DNA of 64,000 bases from Kitasatospora sp. NBC_00315 (GTDB lineage: Bacteria; Actinomycetota; Actinomycetes; Streptomycetales; Streptomycetaceae). Shown one piece after another: positions 7,575-17,761 of the stretch. The notes below the pieces were generated by a model. It was not told the origin of the DNA and made no database searches. It was given only the letters and a program-made list of their open reading frames with translations. The stretch lies in assembly GCF_041435095.1 (NCBI RefSeq), contig NZ_CP108025.1:7068001-7132000 (forward strand), read 5' to 3'. Made by a program: the position numbers and the translations under genes. Every line of letters begins with the position of its first letter. Within the stretch, counting starts at the first letter, position 1.

Positions 7575-8600
7575 ATGTGGGTGGTCGATGCGGTGCTGGT
7601 GCTGGTGTTGGTTCTCGGCCTGTGGGCGGGGCTGAGCTTCCGGGTGGTCCAGCAGTTCCAGCGGGGTGTGGTCTTCAGGTTCGGCCGGGTGCGCGAGCAG
7701 GTGCGCCAGCCGGGTGTGGTGATGCTGCTGCCGGTCGCCGACCGGCTGCGGAAGGTGAACGTGCAGATCGTGACGATGCCGATCCCGGCCCAGGAGGGCA
7801 TCACCCGGGACAACGTGACCGTCCGGGTGGACGCGGTGGTGTACTTCCGGGTGATGGATCCGGTCCGGGCGACGGTGAACGTGCAGGACTACGGCTTCGC
7901 GATCTCCCAGGTGGCGCAGACCTCCCTGCGGTCGATCATCGGCAAGAGCGAGCTGGACGACCTGCTGGCCAACCGGGAGCCGCTGAACCAGGGGCTCGAA
8001 CTGATGCTTGACACGCCGGCGATGGGGTGGGGCGTGGAGATCGACCGGGTGGAGATCAAGGACGTGGCGCTGCCCGAGTCGATGAAGCGCTCGATGTCCC
8101 GGCAGGCGGAGGCGGAGCGGGAGCGCCGGGCGCGGATCATCACGGCGGACGGCGAGTTCCAGGCCTCGGCCCGGCTCTCGGAGGCGGCGGCGGTCATGAG
8201 CGCGACGCCTGCCGCGCTCCAACTGCGTCTGCTCCAGACGGTCGTGGAGGTGGCGGCGGAGAAGAACTCGACACTGGTCCTGCCGTTCCCGGTGGAACTG
8301 CTGCGGTTTCTCGACAGTGCCACCGAGGCCAACGGCCGGGTGGCGGCGCAGGCGGCCGGCGCCGGCGCCGGAACGGAGCAGACGCCGACGACGACGGTCG
8401 ACGGGCTGGACGCCGCACACCTGCTGAAGGGCGTGGAGCAGCTCGAACTCCCGCCGTTGGAGGATCTGTTGGCGCACTCGTCGGTGGAGGCCCCCGACGC
8501 CGAGCGGCCCTCGGCCGACGTCCAGGCCAACGTCCAGGCCAACGGTCGGACGCCCGGGCCGGCCAAGGGGCAGGAGCCGGGCGCCGCGCGGGAGCCGTGA
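7575..8600 (+). CDS. Slipin / stomatin-like SPFH protein
   Basis: A 341-residue membrane-associated protein. A hydrophobic hairpin (1-20) is followed by the SPFH/Band 7 domain (about 24-215), with the typical QQFQRGVVFRFGRV start and SKSELDDLLANRE core. A charged coiled coil (AEAERERRARIITADGE) follows, then an acidic low-complexity C-terminus. Slipins form oligomeric membrane scaffolds. There is no NfeD gene next to it, unlike many bacterial slipin loci. The start has GAGGTG 11 bases upstream. The CBS protein gene follows after 77 bases and may be co-transcribed. Confidence 0.9.
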   Translation: MWVVDAVLVLVLVLGLWAGLSFRVVQQFQRGVVFRFGRVREQVRQPGVVMLLPVADRLRKVNVQIVTMPIPAQEGITRDNVTVRVDAVVYFRVMDPVRATVNVQDYGFAISQVAQTSLRSIIGKSELDDLLANREPLNQGLELMLDTPAMGWGVEIDRVEIKDVALPESMKRSMSRQAEAERERRARIITADGEFQASARLSEAAAVMSATPAALQLRLLQTVVEVAAEKNSTLVLPFPVELLRFLDSATEANGRVAAQAAGAGAGTEQTPTTTVDGLDAAHLLKGVEQLELPPLEDLLAHSSVEAPDAERPSADVQANVQANGRTPGPAKGQEPGAAREP

Positions 8601-8677
8601 GGCCCGGTGGCGCTCCGGCGGGGGCCGGACCACGATGGAGTGACCGGGGAGGGGCGAGCACGTCAGGAGGCCCGACC

Positions 8678-9100
8678 ATGACCAGAGCCGGCGACATCAT
8701 GCACACCGGGACGGAGTGCGTCGACGAGCACGACACCCTTGCCGACGCCGCCCGGATCATGCGGGAGAGAGACGTCGGGGCACTGCCGATCTGCGGGAAG
8801 GACCAGAAGCTGCTGGGCATCCTCACCGACCGCGACATCGTGCTCAAGTGCGTGGCCGAGGGCCGCGATCCCGGGGAGGTGACCGCCGGGGAGATGGCCG
8901 AGGGTCGCCCGATGGTGATCGAGGACGACGAGGACACCGACCAGGTGCTCAGGGTGATGGAGCAGTACCGGGTCCGCCGGCTGCCGGTGATCAACCACCC
9001 GGACCACAAGCTGGTCGGGATGATCAGCGAGGCGGACATCGCCAGGGGGCTGCCGCAGGCCCGGCTCGCCGAGTTCGTGACGGCGATCTGCGCCAGGTAG
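8678..9100 (+). CDS. Tandem CBS-domain protein
   Basis: A 140-residue protein made of two CBS motifs (about 7-62 and 72-128), starting MTRAGDIM at 8678 with AGGAGG upstream. The pairs GILTDRDIV and GMISEADIA are the usual ends of CBS repeats. CBS pairs bind adenine nucleotides and act as energy or redox sensors. Stand-alone forms of this size are common in Streptomyces as stress-induced proteins. It shares a direction with the slipin gene upstream and ends before a large bidirectional hairpin. The partner protein is unknown. Confidence 0.9.
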   Translation: MTRAGDIMHTGTECVDEHDTLADAARIMRERDVGALPICGKDQKLLGILTDRDIVLKCVAEGRDPGEVTAGEMAEGRPMVIEDDEDTDQVLRVMEQYRVRRLPVINHPDHKLVGMISEADIARGLPQARLAEFVTAICAR

Positions 9101-9142
9101 ACCCGCCCCCGCCCGGGGCGGGGCGCTCCGCACCCGCCCTGG

Positions 9143-9206
9143 CCGCACCCGCCCCGCCCGTACGCCGCGCGTGAGCGCGTGACGCGTACGGGCGGGGCGG
9201 GTGCGG
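9143..9206. terminator. Long bidirectional hairpin
   Basis: Perfect 23-base inverted arms (9143-9165 and 9184-9206). The 18-base loop can itself pair (CGCGC/GCGCG). It lies between the convergent CBS and beta-propeller genes and can terminate both. Confidence 0.85.
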
Positions 9207-9317
9207 AGCGTTCGCGGCTCCGACGCCGGTCGGGCCCTGCGCCCGGCCGGTCCGGTGCGCGCGCGGCCGGTCCGGTACCCGGCCGGTCCGGTGCGAGCCG
9301 GACCGGCCGGGGCGGCA

Positions 9318-10952
9318 TCAGCTGCAGGTGATGCTGAGCGAGGTGTTGGCCCTGCAGGTCCGGGAGGCGCTGTCGTCGGTGGCGACCGGGTCGGCCGGAG
9401 CGCTCGCCGTACGGGTGGCCGTGACGGTGAACGTCCGGGAGGTCAGCAGGCCGACCGGGACGGAGAAGTGCCGGGTCACGCTCGCTCCGCTCGCCAGCGC
9501 CGCCAGGGTGCAGGTCACCTTGCCGCCGGCCACCGTGCAGTCGGTGGAGGTCGCGGTGGTCGGCGACGTCAGCGGCACCGTGACGGTGCCCGAGGTCAGG
9601 GCCGAGGGGCCCCGGTTGGTGACGGTCAGGGTGAAGTCGACCCGCCCGCCGAGCCCGGTGACCGGCTTGGCGGTGAGGGCGACGGCGAGGTCGGCCTGCT
9701 CGGTGTAGGTGTAGTGGTCGCCCGGGACGACGGCGCTCACGCCGAGCGGGGTGGTGACCCGGACGTCGACGGTGCCGGCGGCCCCGGCCGGCGCGGTCGC
9801 CGTGCAGCCGGTGGCCGTGCAGGAGAAGGCGCTCGCGTTGCCGGCCGCGCCGAAGGTGACGGCGGTGGCGCCGGCCAGGTTGGTGCCGGTCACGGTGACG
9901 GCGGTGCCGCCGGTGACCGGGCCGGTGGCGGGGCTGACGGCGGTGACGGTCGGCACGGGCCGGGGGATGGACAGCACGTTCACGGTGGCGGCGCCGAAGT
10001 CGGCCAGGTAGCCGTGCTTGCCGTCGGCGGTGACGGCGAGGCCGTAGGGGTTCGCGCCGACCGGCAGGGTCGAGCTGACGGTGTCGGCGGCGGTGTCGAT
10101 GACGCTGACCGTGTTGTCGTCGTAGTTGCTCGCGAACGCCGTCCGGCCGTCCGGCGCGACGGTGACGGCGAGCGGGTTGGCGCCGACCGTGACGGTGCCC
10201 GTGGCGGTGCCCGCCGCGGTGTCGATCACGCCCACGGTGTGCTCGCCCCAGTTGGCGGTGTAGAGGCGGGCGCCGTCGGGCGTGACGGCCAGGTCGAAGG
10301 CGGCGCTGGGGACGGTGATGCTGCCCGTGACGGTGGCGGTGGCGGTGTCGAGCACCTGGACCACCTTGTCGCCGGGGGCGGCGACGTAGACGCGGTGGCC
10401 GTCGGGGGAGGCGACCAGCCCGTGCGGTTCGGCCCCGACCGGCACGGTGGCGGTCACCGTGGCGGTCGCGGTGTCGATGACGCTGACCGTGTTGGCGTCC
10501 GCGTTGCTGACGTAGGCGTGCGCGCCGTCGGGGGCCAGTACCACGTCGAACGGGGCCGCGCCGACGGGCACGGTCGCGGTGACCGTGCGGGCGGCGATGT
10601 CGACGACGCTGACGGTGTTCTCGGTGGCGTGCGTCACGTACGCGTGCCCGCCGTCCGGTGTGACGGCCACCGCGTACGAGCCGGAGCCGGTGTCGACGGT
10701 GGCGGCGACGGTGTCGCTCGCCGTGTCGATCAGCGTCACCGCGCCGCTGCTCTGGCTGGTGACCAGGACCTTGCTGCCGTCGGGCAGCAGGGCGACCCCG
10801 GCGGGGTAGGGGCCGACGGGGACGGTCGCGGCGACGGTGGGCGGGGGCGTGTCGGCGAGCGCGAGACCGCCCGGGCCCAGCAGCGCTCCTACGGTCAGAC
10901 CTGTGGCCAACAGGGCCGTCCAGGATGGACGCAGGGATCGACGGGTCCTCAA
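9318..10952 (-). CDS. Secreted YVTN beta-propeller protein with IPT/TIG and DUF11-like domains
   Basis: A 544-residue secreted protein starting at TTG 10952, with GGAGG six bases upstream. This start gives a clean signal peptide (RTRRSLRPSW, hydrophobic core, GGLALA) that a more upstream start would bury. Seven or so 42-residue repeats of the form TVPVGxxPxxVAxxPDGxxxYVxxxxxNTVSVIDTAxxTV form a YVTN-type propeller. An IPT/TIG domain follows (PTVTAVSPATGPVTGGTAVT), and then a DUF11/CARDB-like domain (TVTNRGPSALTSG). It ends in CRANTSLSITCS. Such proteins are surface or secreted binding scaffolds; the ligand is unknown. No sortase motif was seen. Confidence 0.85.
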   Translation of the reverse strand: MRTRRSLRPSWTALLATGLTVGALLGPGGLALADTPPPTVAATVPVGPYPAGVALLPDGSKVLVTSQSSGAVTLIDTASDTVAATVDTGSGSYAVAVTPDGGHAYVTHATENTVSVVDIAARTVTATVPVGAAPFDVVLAPDGAHAYVSNADANTVSVIDTATATVTATVPVGAEPHGLVASPDGHRVYVAAPGDKVVQVLDTATATVTGSITVPSAAFDLAVTPDGARLYTANWGEHTVGVIDTAAGTATGTVTVGANPLAVTVAPDGRTAFASNYDDNTVSVIDTAADTVSSTLPVGANPYGLAVTADGKHGYLADFGAATVNVLSIPRPVPTVTAVSPATGPVTGGTAVTVTGTNLAGATAVTFGAAGNASAFSCTATGCTATAPAGAAGTVDVRVTTPLGVSAVVPGDHYTYTEQADLAVALTAKPVTGLGGRVDFTLTVTNRGPSALTSGTVTVPLTSPTTATSTDCTVAGGKVTCTLAALASGASVTRHFSVPVGLLTSRTFTVTATRTASAPADPVATDDSASRTCRANTSLSITCS

Positions 10953-11130
10953 CAGAAGCCTCCAGGGCTCAGCACTCGGTAAGGGCGGCCGCGGCGGGCG
11001 GTGATCGCCGTCCGGACGTGCACAGCGTAGGAGGTGAGCTGATGGTGGGTCAGAATGTTGGATGGATTGTCGTTTAATGATTGGAGTTGGACCATCGTGA
11101 AAATAGCGTGACGGTGGCTGCACCGCACGA

Positions 11131-14004
11131 TCACCTCGGATACTGCTCCCGCAGGGCCCGCTGGAGCAGCTCCGCCAGGTGCAGTGCCCGCCGGCCGTCG
11201 GCCAGCCGGCTGATCTGCGTCCGGCAGCTGAACCCGTCCGCGAGCACCGCCGTCTCCGGCCCGGCGGCCCGGACCTCCGGGAGCAGCACCCGTTCGGCCA
11301 CCGCGACCGAGACGTCCCAGTGCCCGCGCTCGAAGCCGAAGTTCCCCGCGAGCCCGCAGCAGCCCGAGTCCAGTACCCGGTTCGCCAGCCCGATCCGCGC
11401 GTCGATCCGCCGGTCCGCCCCGGTGCCCAGCACGGCGTGCTGATGGCAGTGCGTCTGGGTGATCGCGCTCCCGCCGACCCGGGGCAGCTCCAGGCCGGCC
11501 GCGGACTCGTCCAGGAACTCCGCGAAGGTCCTGGTCCGCCCGGCCACCGGCCGACCGGCCTCGCCCAGCAGCTTCGGCAGCTCCTCCCGCAGGGCGGTGG
11601 TGCAGCTCGGTTCCAGCCCCACCACCGGCAGGTCCGGCGCCAGCGCGCGCAGGCTGCGCCGCATCACCCGCCGGGCGGCGTCCAGTTGGCCGGTGGAGAC
11701 CAGGGTCAGGCCGCAGCAGACCGGCCCGTCGGGGAGCACGACGACGAAGCCGAGGTGTTCCAGCACCTCCACCGCGGCCCGGAGCACCTCGGGCTGGAGG
11801 CGGTCGGAGAAGGTGTCCGGCCAGAGCAGCACGCGCTGTGCGCCGGGCCGCTGCGGCCGGGCGGCGCGGCGGTGGAACCAGCGGGTGAAGGTCTCCGGCG
11901 GGAACTCCGGGATCGGCCGCCGGCCGTCCACACCCGCGAGCCGCTTCAGCAGGGGCGCGGCGGGCGAGCGGGCGACCCGGTTGGCCAGGCCGGGCGCGAG
12001 CGCGACGCCGCGCAGCCACAACGGCAGCCATCCCAGGGAGAGATGGGAGACGGGGCGAAGCCGGTGGCGGTAGTGCTGGTGGAGGAACTCGGAGCGATAG
12101 GTCGCCATGTCGACGTGGACCGGGCAGTCGCTCGCGCAGCCCTTGCAGCCGAGGCAGAGATCGAGTGCCTCCCGGACCTCCTCCGAGCGCCAGCCGTCCG
12201 ACACGGTCTCGCCGCGCAGCATCTCGGCCAGCAGCCGGGCCCGGCCCCGGGTGGAGTGCCGCTCCTCGCCGGTCGCCATGTAGCTGGGGCACATCACCCC
12301 GGTGCCGGTGTCGACGCACTTCGCCACACCGACGCAGCGGTGCACGGCCTTCAGCAGGCTGCCGTCGTCGTCCGGGTACGGCAGGGCCAGCGGCAGCTCC
12401 CGCACCGGACCGGCGAAGCGCAGGTCGGCGTCCAACGGGCGCGGGTCCACCAGGTTGCCGGGGTTGAGCAGGCCGGCCGGATCCCAGATCCGCTTGAAGC
12501 GGCCGAACAGCTCGATGATCTCCGGCGGGTACATCCTGGGCAGCAGCTCGGCCCTGGCCTGGCCGTCGCCGTGCTCGCCCGAGAGTGAGCCGCCGTACGA
12601 GACCACCAGGTCCGCGGCCTCCTCCAGAAAGCCGCGGAACTCCCCGGTCCGCCGGGGCCGCGTCAGCGGGAAGTCGATCCGCAGGTGCACACAGCCCTCG
12701 CCGAAGTGGCCGTACGGCACTCCACGCAGCCCGCGCCGGAGCAGCAGGGCCCGCAGGTCGCGCAGGTAGTCGCCGAGCCGCTCGGGCGGTACGGCGGAGT
12801 CCTCCCACCCGGGCCACGCCTCGCTGCCGTCGGGGAGCCGGGTGACGATCCCCGCGCCCGCCTCCCGGACGCCCCAGAGCTGGCGCTGCTCGCCCGGGTC
12901 GGTGACCACCGTGACGGTCGCCGCGCGCTCGCGGCGGACCGCGTCGGCCAGGGTGTGCGCGGCGTCCAGCGCCTCGGCCGCGGTGGCGCCGCCGGCCTCC
13001 AGGAACAGCCAGCAGCCGCCGGCCGGCAACCGGTCCAGCGCGGCCGGCCTGGGCCCGGCGGCGAGCAGCGCGGCGATCAGGTCGACCGCCATCCCCTCGA
13101 CGGTCAGCGGCCGCAGCGGCAGCAGCGCGGGCACGGCGTCGGCGGCGGCCGTCTCGTCCGGGTAGCCGGCCACCACCAGGACCCGGACCGGCGGCTCCTC
13201 GACCAGCCGGACGGTGGCGCCGAGCAGCAGGGCGCAGGTCCCCTCGGTGCCGGTGAGCGCGCGGGCGAGATCGTGGCCGCGCTCGGGCAGCAGGGCGTCC
13301 AGGGGGTAGCCGGAGGTGCGGCGCGGCAGGTCGGGCATCCCCCGGCGCAGCACGGAGAGGTTCTGCTCGGTGAAATCCAGCAGATCGCGGTGGAGTTCGC
13401 CCGCACGGCCGGGCAGCGTGCGCAGTCGCGCGCGGTCGGCGGGGGTGAGCGGGCCGCCGACGGTCAGCTCGGTGCCGTCGGCGAGCATCAGGTCGAGGGA
13501 TTCGACGTTGTCGGAGGTCCGGCCCCAGGCCACCGAGTGCGCGCCGCAGGAGTCGTTGCCGATCATGCCCCCGAGGGTGCAGCGGCTGTGGGTGGACGGG
13601 TCGGGGCCGAAGCGCAGCCCGTACGGGCGGGCGGCCGCCTGCAGGTCGTCCAGTACGGCGCCCGGCTCGACCCGGGCGAGGCGGCGCTCCGGGTCCACCG
13701 CCAGCACGCGGTTGAGGTGCCGCCGGAAGTCGAGGACCACCGCGCCGGGGCTGATCGCCTGGCCGCCGACACTGGTCCCCGCGCCCCGGGCGACCACCGG
13801 CACACCGTACTCGCGGCAGAGCGCGAGCGCGGCCCGGACGTCCTCGGTGTCGGCGGGTTTGACCACGCCGAGCGGCAGCTGACGGTAGTTGGACGCGTCG
13901 TGGCTGTAGACCACGCGTTCGGCGGGGCCGAAGCGGACCTCGCCGCGCAGGGCCTCGGTGAGTGCGCGGGCCAGCGGGCTCGCGGCGTCGGTGGACGGGG
14001 TCAC
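11131..14004 (-). CDS. FAD-binding and Fe-S dehydrogenase (D-lactate dehydrogenase-like)
   Basis: A 957-residue fusion. The first part is an FAD_binding_4 plus FAD-oxidase C dehydrogenase (GDGQARAELLPRMYPPEI is typical of the C domain). The second is a GlpC/LldE-type part with two Cys clusters (CVGVAKC...CPSY and CLGCKGCASDCP), then CCG domains (CCGLTL, GLEPSC, CCGLAGNFGFE). This architecture matches quinone-linked D-2-hydroxyacid or D-lactate dehydrogenases (Dld2/YdiJ class) at the inner face of the membrane. GTG 14004 is chosen because GGAG lies seven bases upstream and conservation begins at VTPSTDAASPLARAL. It is divergent from the HIT-like gene. Confidence 0.85.
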   Translation of the reverse strand: MTPSTDAASPLARALTEALRGEVRFGPAERVVYSHDASNYRQLPLGVVKPADTEDVRAALALCREYGVPVVARGAGTSVGGQAISPGAVVLDFRRHLNRVLAVDPERRLARVEPGAVLDDLQAAARPYGLRFGPDPSTHSRCTLGGMIGNDSCGAHSVAWGRTSDNVESLDLMLADGTELTVGGPLTPADRARLRTLPGRAGELHRDLLDFTEQNLSVLRRGMPDLPRRTSGYPLDALLPERGHDLARALTGTEGTCALLLGATVRLVEEPPVRVLVVAGYPDETAAADAVPALLPLRPLTVEGMAVDLIAALLAAGPRPAALDRLPAGGCWLFLEAGGATAAEALDAAHTLADAVRRERAATVTVVTDPGEQRQLWGVREAGAGIVTRLPDGSEAWPGWEDSAVPPERLGDYLRDLRALLLRRGLRGVPYGHFGEGCVHLRIDFPLTRPRRTGEFRGFLEEAADLVVSYGGSLSGEHGDGQARAELLPRMYPPEIIELFGRFKRIWDPAGLLNPGNLVDPRPLDADLRFAGPVRELPLALPYPDDDGSLLKAVHRCVGVAKCVDTGTGVMCPSYMATGEERHSTRGRARLLAEMLRGETVSDGWRSEEVREALDLCLGCKGCASDCPVHVDMATYRSEFLHQHYRHRLRPVSHLSLGWLPLWLRGVALAPGLANRVARSPAAPLLKRLAGVDGRRPIPEFPPETFTRWFHRRAARPQRPGAQRVLLWPDTFSDRLQPEVLRAAVEVLEHLGFVVVLPDGPVCCGLTLVSTGQLDAARRVMRRSLRALAPDLPVVGLEPSCTTALREELPKLLGEAGRPVAGRTRTFAEFLDESAAGLELPRVGGSAITQTHCHQHAVLGTGADRRIDARIGLANRVLDSGCCGLAGNFGFERGHWDVSVAVAERVLLPEVRAAGPETAVLADGFSCRTQISRLADGRRALHLAELLQRALREQYPR

Positions 14005-14123
14005 TGGGCGGCTCCGGGGCAGGCGCGGTGGTCGTGCCGCCGATGATCCCAGCCGGAGCCGGGTCGCGCGCGGGGCCACCCCGGGCGTGGCCGACGGTGC
14101 GTCATGTGGCAGGCTTTTCGGCC

Positions 14124-14753
14124 ATGACCCCCGACCGCGCCCTTCCCGGACCGGACCACCGACCCAGCCCGTTCGTCGAGGGCCTGCCGATCGGGCAGCC
14201 CCTGCCCGTCCCGAAGGACGGCCTGCCGTCCTGGTCGATCTTCCCGTACGAGGGTGCGCTGGAGGTCAGGCCGCTGGAGGCACCCGAGCTGCCCGAGCCG
14301 CCCCGCCAGGGCGAGGCGGGCGAACAGGACTGCGACCAGTGCGCGCGCCCCGACTCCGACTTCCTCTGGACCGACCGGCACTGGCGCCTGGACGCCCCCC
14401 GGGAGCCGGCCGCCCTGCCCGCGATGGTGCTCCTCCAGCCGCGCGCGCACCACGACCTCTCCGACCTGCCGGTCGAGCGGGCCGCCGAACTCGGCGTGCT
14501 GCTCCAGCGCGTGGAGCGCGCCGTACTGTCGCTCGGCGGCATCGCGCGGGTGCACGTCAACCGGTGGGGTGACGGCGGGGCGCACCTGCACCTGTGGCTG
14601 CTGGCCCGGCCCGAGGGCATGATGCAGCTGCGCGGGGCCTGCCTGCCGCTCTGGGACGACCTGCTGCCGAAGCTGCCGGCCGAGGAGTGGACGCGGATCC
14701 GTGGACGGGTGGCCGTGGCGATGGCGGCGGACGGCGGCGTCGCACACGCCTGA
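14124..14753 (+). CDS. HIT-like domain protein
   Basis: A 209-residue protein starting MTPDRALPGPDHRP. It has a possible metal site CDQC at about 73-76, a beta-rich middle (DRHWRLDAPREPAALPAMVLLQPRAHHDL), and a HIT-like signature VHVNRWGDGGAHLHLWLLARP. The usual HxHxH triad is incomplete: the third position is Trp, so nucleotide hydrolase activity is doubtful. This variant is widespread in streptomycetes and its substrate is unknown. It faces away from the FAD/Fe-S gene and converges with the glycosyltransferase gene, with a Gly/Pro-coding repeat region between them. Confidence 0.7.
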   Translation: MTPDRALPGPDHRPSPFVEGLPIGQPLPVPKDGLPSWSIFPYEGALEVRPLEAPELPEPPRQGEAGEQDCDQCARPDSDFLWTDRHWRLDAPREPAALPAMVLLQPRAHHDLSDLPVERAAELGVLLQRVERAVLSLGGIARVHVNRWGDGGAHLHLWLLARPEGMMQLRGACLPLWDDLLPKLPAEEWTRIRGRVAVAMAADGGVAHA

Positions 14754-14887
14754 GCCCGCGGCCGGGGCCGCTCGGGGGTGGGTGCGGCCCGGCTGTTCGG
14801 CGGCAGGAGGTCCGGCCCGGGGGAGGTCGGCCCGGCGGCAGGACCTCCGGCGGCGGGGGTCGGCCCGGCCGCCTCGAAGACCGGGGG

Positions 14888-15913
14888 TCAGCCCGTCGGC
14901 CTGCGCCGGCGGGCCTCACCGGTGACGGCGGCCCGGGCGAGGTGGGACAGCTTGGCCACCTCGAAGGCCGGGTAGGAGCCGGCCGCCAGCAGCGAGAACT
15001 TCAGGCCCTCCCGGCCGGGCGGGCGCGGGTGGCCGGGCGGCAGGTAGCGGCGGTGGTGTTCGGAGGCGCGCTGGAAGAACTGGGGGCGCTCGGCGCGAGC
15101 CACGCACCCGGCCAGGTCGAAGACGAACAGGTAGTGCCGGATCATCCGGGTGAACAGGAACGGCCGGACGGCGTCCAGTTCGGGCCGGGCGTCCAGCAGC
15201 TCGAAGCTGCGCTCGTACTGCCCGAAGATGTCGAAGTGGCTGCTGCCGGGTGAGCCGGTGGGATGCAGCGTGTGCCGGCGGCGCAGCCGTACGCACTCGC
15301 GGGGCAGGACGGCGATCCGCGCGGCGGCCAGCATGGCGTGGTGGGCGAGCGGCACCTCCTCGTAGTGGCCGTCCGGAAAGGCCAGGCCCCGGGTGGTCCA
15401 CAGGTCCCGGCGCAGCAACCGGTCCCAGCTGTGCGGCGGCGCGCCGAACAGCTCGGGGCGGGCGGCCGGGCCTGACACCTCCGGGCCCGCCGGATCCAGC
15501 AGCTCCTGCGCCCCGCCGGGCCACTCGCGGCCGCCGTGGTGGCGGGTGTGGCCGAACAGCAGCACGTCGACCGGCCCGGTCACGGCCAGCCGGTCGGCCA
15601 GCGCGTGCAGCGCCTCGGGCGGCAGCACGTGGTCACTGTCCAGGAACAGCAGGTACTCGCCCCCGGCCCGGGCGGCTCCGGCGTTGCGCGCCCGGCCGAT
15701 GCCCACGGCGGCGTTCAGCCGCAGCACGTCGACGCGCGGGTCCCGGGCGGCGTAGGCGTCGGCCGGTCCGTCGGCGGCCTCCGGGGAGCGGTCGACGACC
15801 AGGATGACCTCGATGTCGCGGAAGGACTGGGAAAGGAGCGAATCCAGGCAGTCCGACAGCTGTTTCTGCTGGTCGTGGGCGGGGAGCACGACGCTGATCA
15901 AGGGGGAGGGCAT
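14888..15913 (-). CDS. Family 2 glycosyltransferase
   Basis: A 341-residue GT-A enzyme. ISVVLPAHDQQKQLSDCLDSLLSQSF and the later LFLDSDHVLPPEAL (DxD-type) mark the nucleotide-sugar site in residues 5-110. The middle (RRHTLHPTGSPGSSHFDIFGQY) resembles the GT2 half of the GT2/CDP-glycerol glycerophosphotransferase proteins that Streptomyces uses for wall teichoic acid-like polymers. Here the glycerophosphotransferase half is absent, and the protein ends AAVTGEARRRRPTG. It is probably a wall or surface glycan transferase. The ATG at 15913 is preferred to the far upstream start, which adds 34 poorly conserved residues. Confidence 0.8.
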   Translation of the reverse strand: MPSPLISVVLPAHDQQKQLSDCLDSLLSQSFRDIEVILVVDRSPEAADGPADAYAARDPRVDVLRLNAAVGIGRARNAGAARAGGEYLLFLDSDHVLPPEALHALADRLAVTGPVDVLLFGHTRHHGGREWPGGAQELLDPAGPEVSGPAARPELFGAPPHSWDRLLRRDLWTTRGLAFPDGHYEEVPLAHHAMLAAARIAVLPRECVRLRRRHTLHPTGSPGSSHFDIFGQYERSFELLDARPELDAVRPFLFTRMIRHYLFVFDLAGCVARAERPQFFQRASEHHRRYLPPGHPRPPGREGLKFSLLAAGSYPAFEVAKLSHLARAAVTGEARRRRPTG

Positions 15914-16271
15914 GCGGTGGAGGGTAGGAGCGGCCCTCGCCCGCAGGCAACGGCGGGCGGCCGACCGAACCTGACCAATCTGCGGCAAAAGGCGCAGTGT
16001 GCGCCATATCTTCACGCCGTGCGCCGGGCGCGTCCACCTGGACGGCGCGCCGGGCGCACGCGCTCGGCGCCGACCATCCGCCGGAGTGGACCACCGTACG
16101 GAGAGTCGCGGGAGCGCGTGCGCCGGTACGGGCGACGAGGTGTGCGCGGGCGGCGCGACGCGCGAGTGGGCGGAGCGGCGGTGGGCGGAGCGGCGGTGGG
16201 CGGCGCGAGGATGGGTGCGTGGGTGCGTACCCCGGGTGAGTGAGTTCGTCCGGGGCGAGGACGCGGGCGGA
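15914..16271. other. Gene-free stretch with 15-bp tandem repeat
   Basis: This holds the upstream region of the glycosyltransferase gene. A 15-base unit is repeated about 2.7 times at 16166-16207 (GTGGGCGGAGCGGCG). No coding sequence could be supported. Confidence 0.6.
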
Positions 16272-17069
<798 letters not shown>

Positions 17070-17761
17070 GGAGCGGACATCCTCTTCCGTCGGGCCGGGG
17101 CCGCGCCGAGGGCGCACGGCGGCACGGGGCGTGCTCGGGGAGCGGGCCTTCGTGCCGTGCGCAGCGGCGGTGACACCCCGGCTGTCGGGACGGGGCGGGC
17201 GGGCCGCACGGCGGTGTGACGCTCCGTGCTGCCCGGCGGCTTGCACATTCTTGGCAGAGGGGCGAGCGGGGGGCAACGAGCTCGCCTACTACGGGCGGTA
17301 GTGGAGACGGCCGTGGGCGGGGCGCCGACGGCTCCTGCCCGGCGGGTCCGCGCCGCCGTGGGCCCGCCGCACCGAGCAGGCCGCGCGGGGTGCGCTCCGA
17401 GGCCGGGAAACCGGCGGTGGCGCGTCCTCGGCGGGTTCCGGGCGAGGGGCCGGGGCGATCGGCCCCGGCGGTCGCCGGCCGAGGCGGGCGGCTCCCTGGC
17501 AGGTTCGACTATCGGCGGCAGTAGTCGCCGGCCGGACTGTGGGCGGGCTCACAGCGCGGGGAGGCCGTCGTCACCCTGGAGTGACCGCTCACCCACGGGC
17601 GGCTACGGCTCCGGCTCCGGCCGTGCCCGCGCCTGTGGCCGTGACCAAGCCTTCCCCTACGCCTGGACGGGGCCGGACGGCCCGTGAGGCCGCCGCGCCG
17701 CGCCATGCTCGCCCGGTCGGGGGCCGGAGGCCGGGAACGCGCCCCGGCCGGGGCCGCCCGG
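17070..17761. other. Long gene-free stretch upstream of transglycosylase-like gene
   Basis: 692 bases between the transglycosylase-like gene and the EI24 gene. The first part is the leader of the former. I looked for a c-di-AMP riboswitch, common before streptomycete wall hydrolases, and did not see its conserved blocks. All frames are composition artefacts with no family-like content. Confidence 0.5.

Noticed and set aside
17070..17290. A c-di-AMP (ydaO-type) riboswitch before the transglycosylase-like gene
   Set aside because: The position is typical, but the conserved blocks were not seen.
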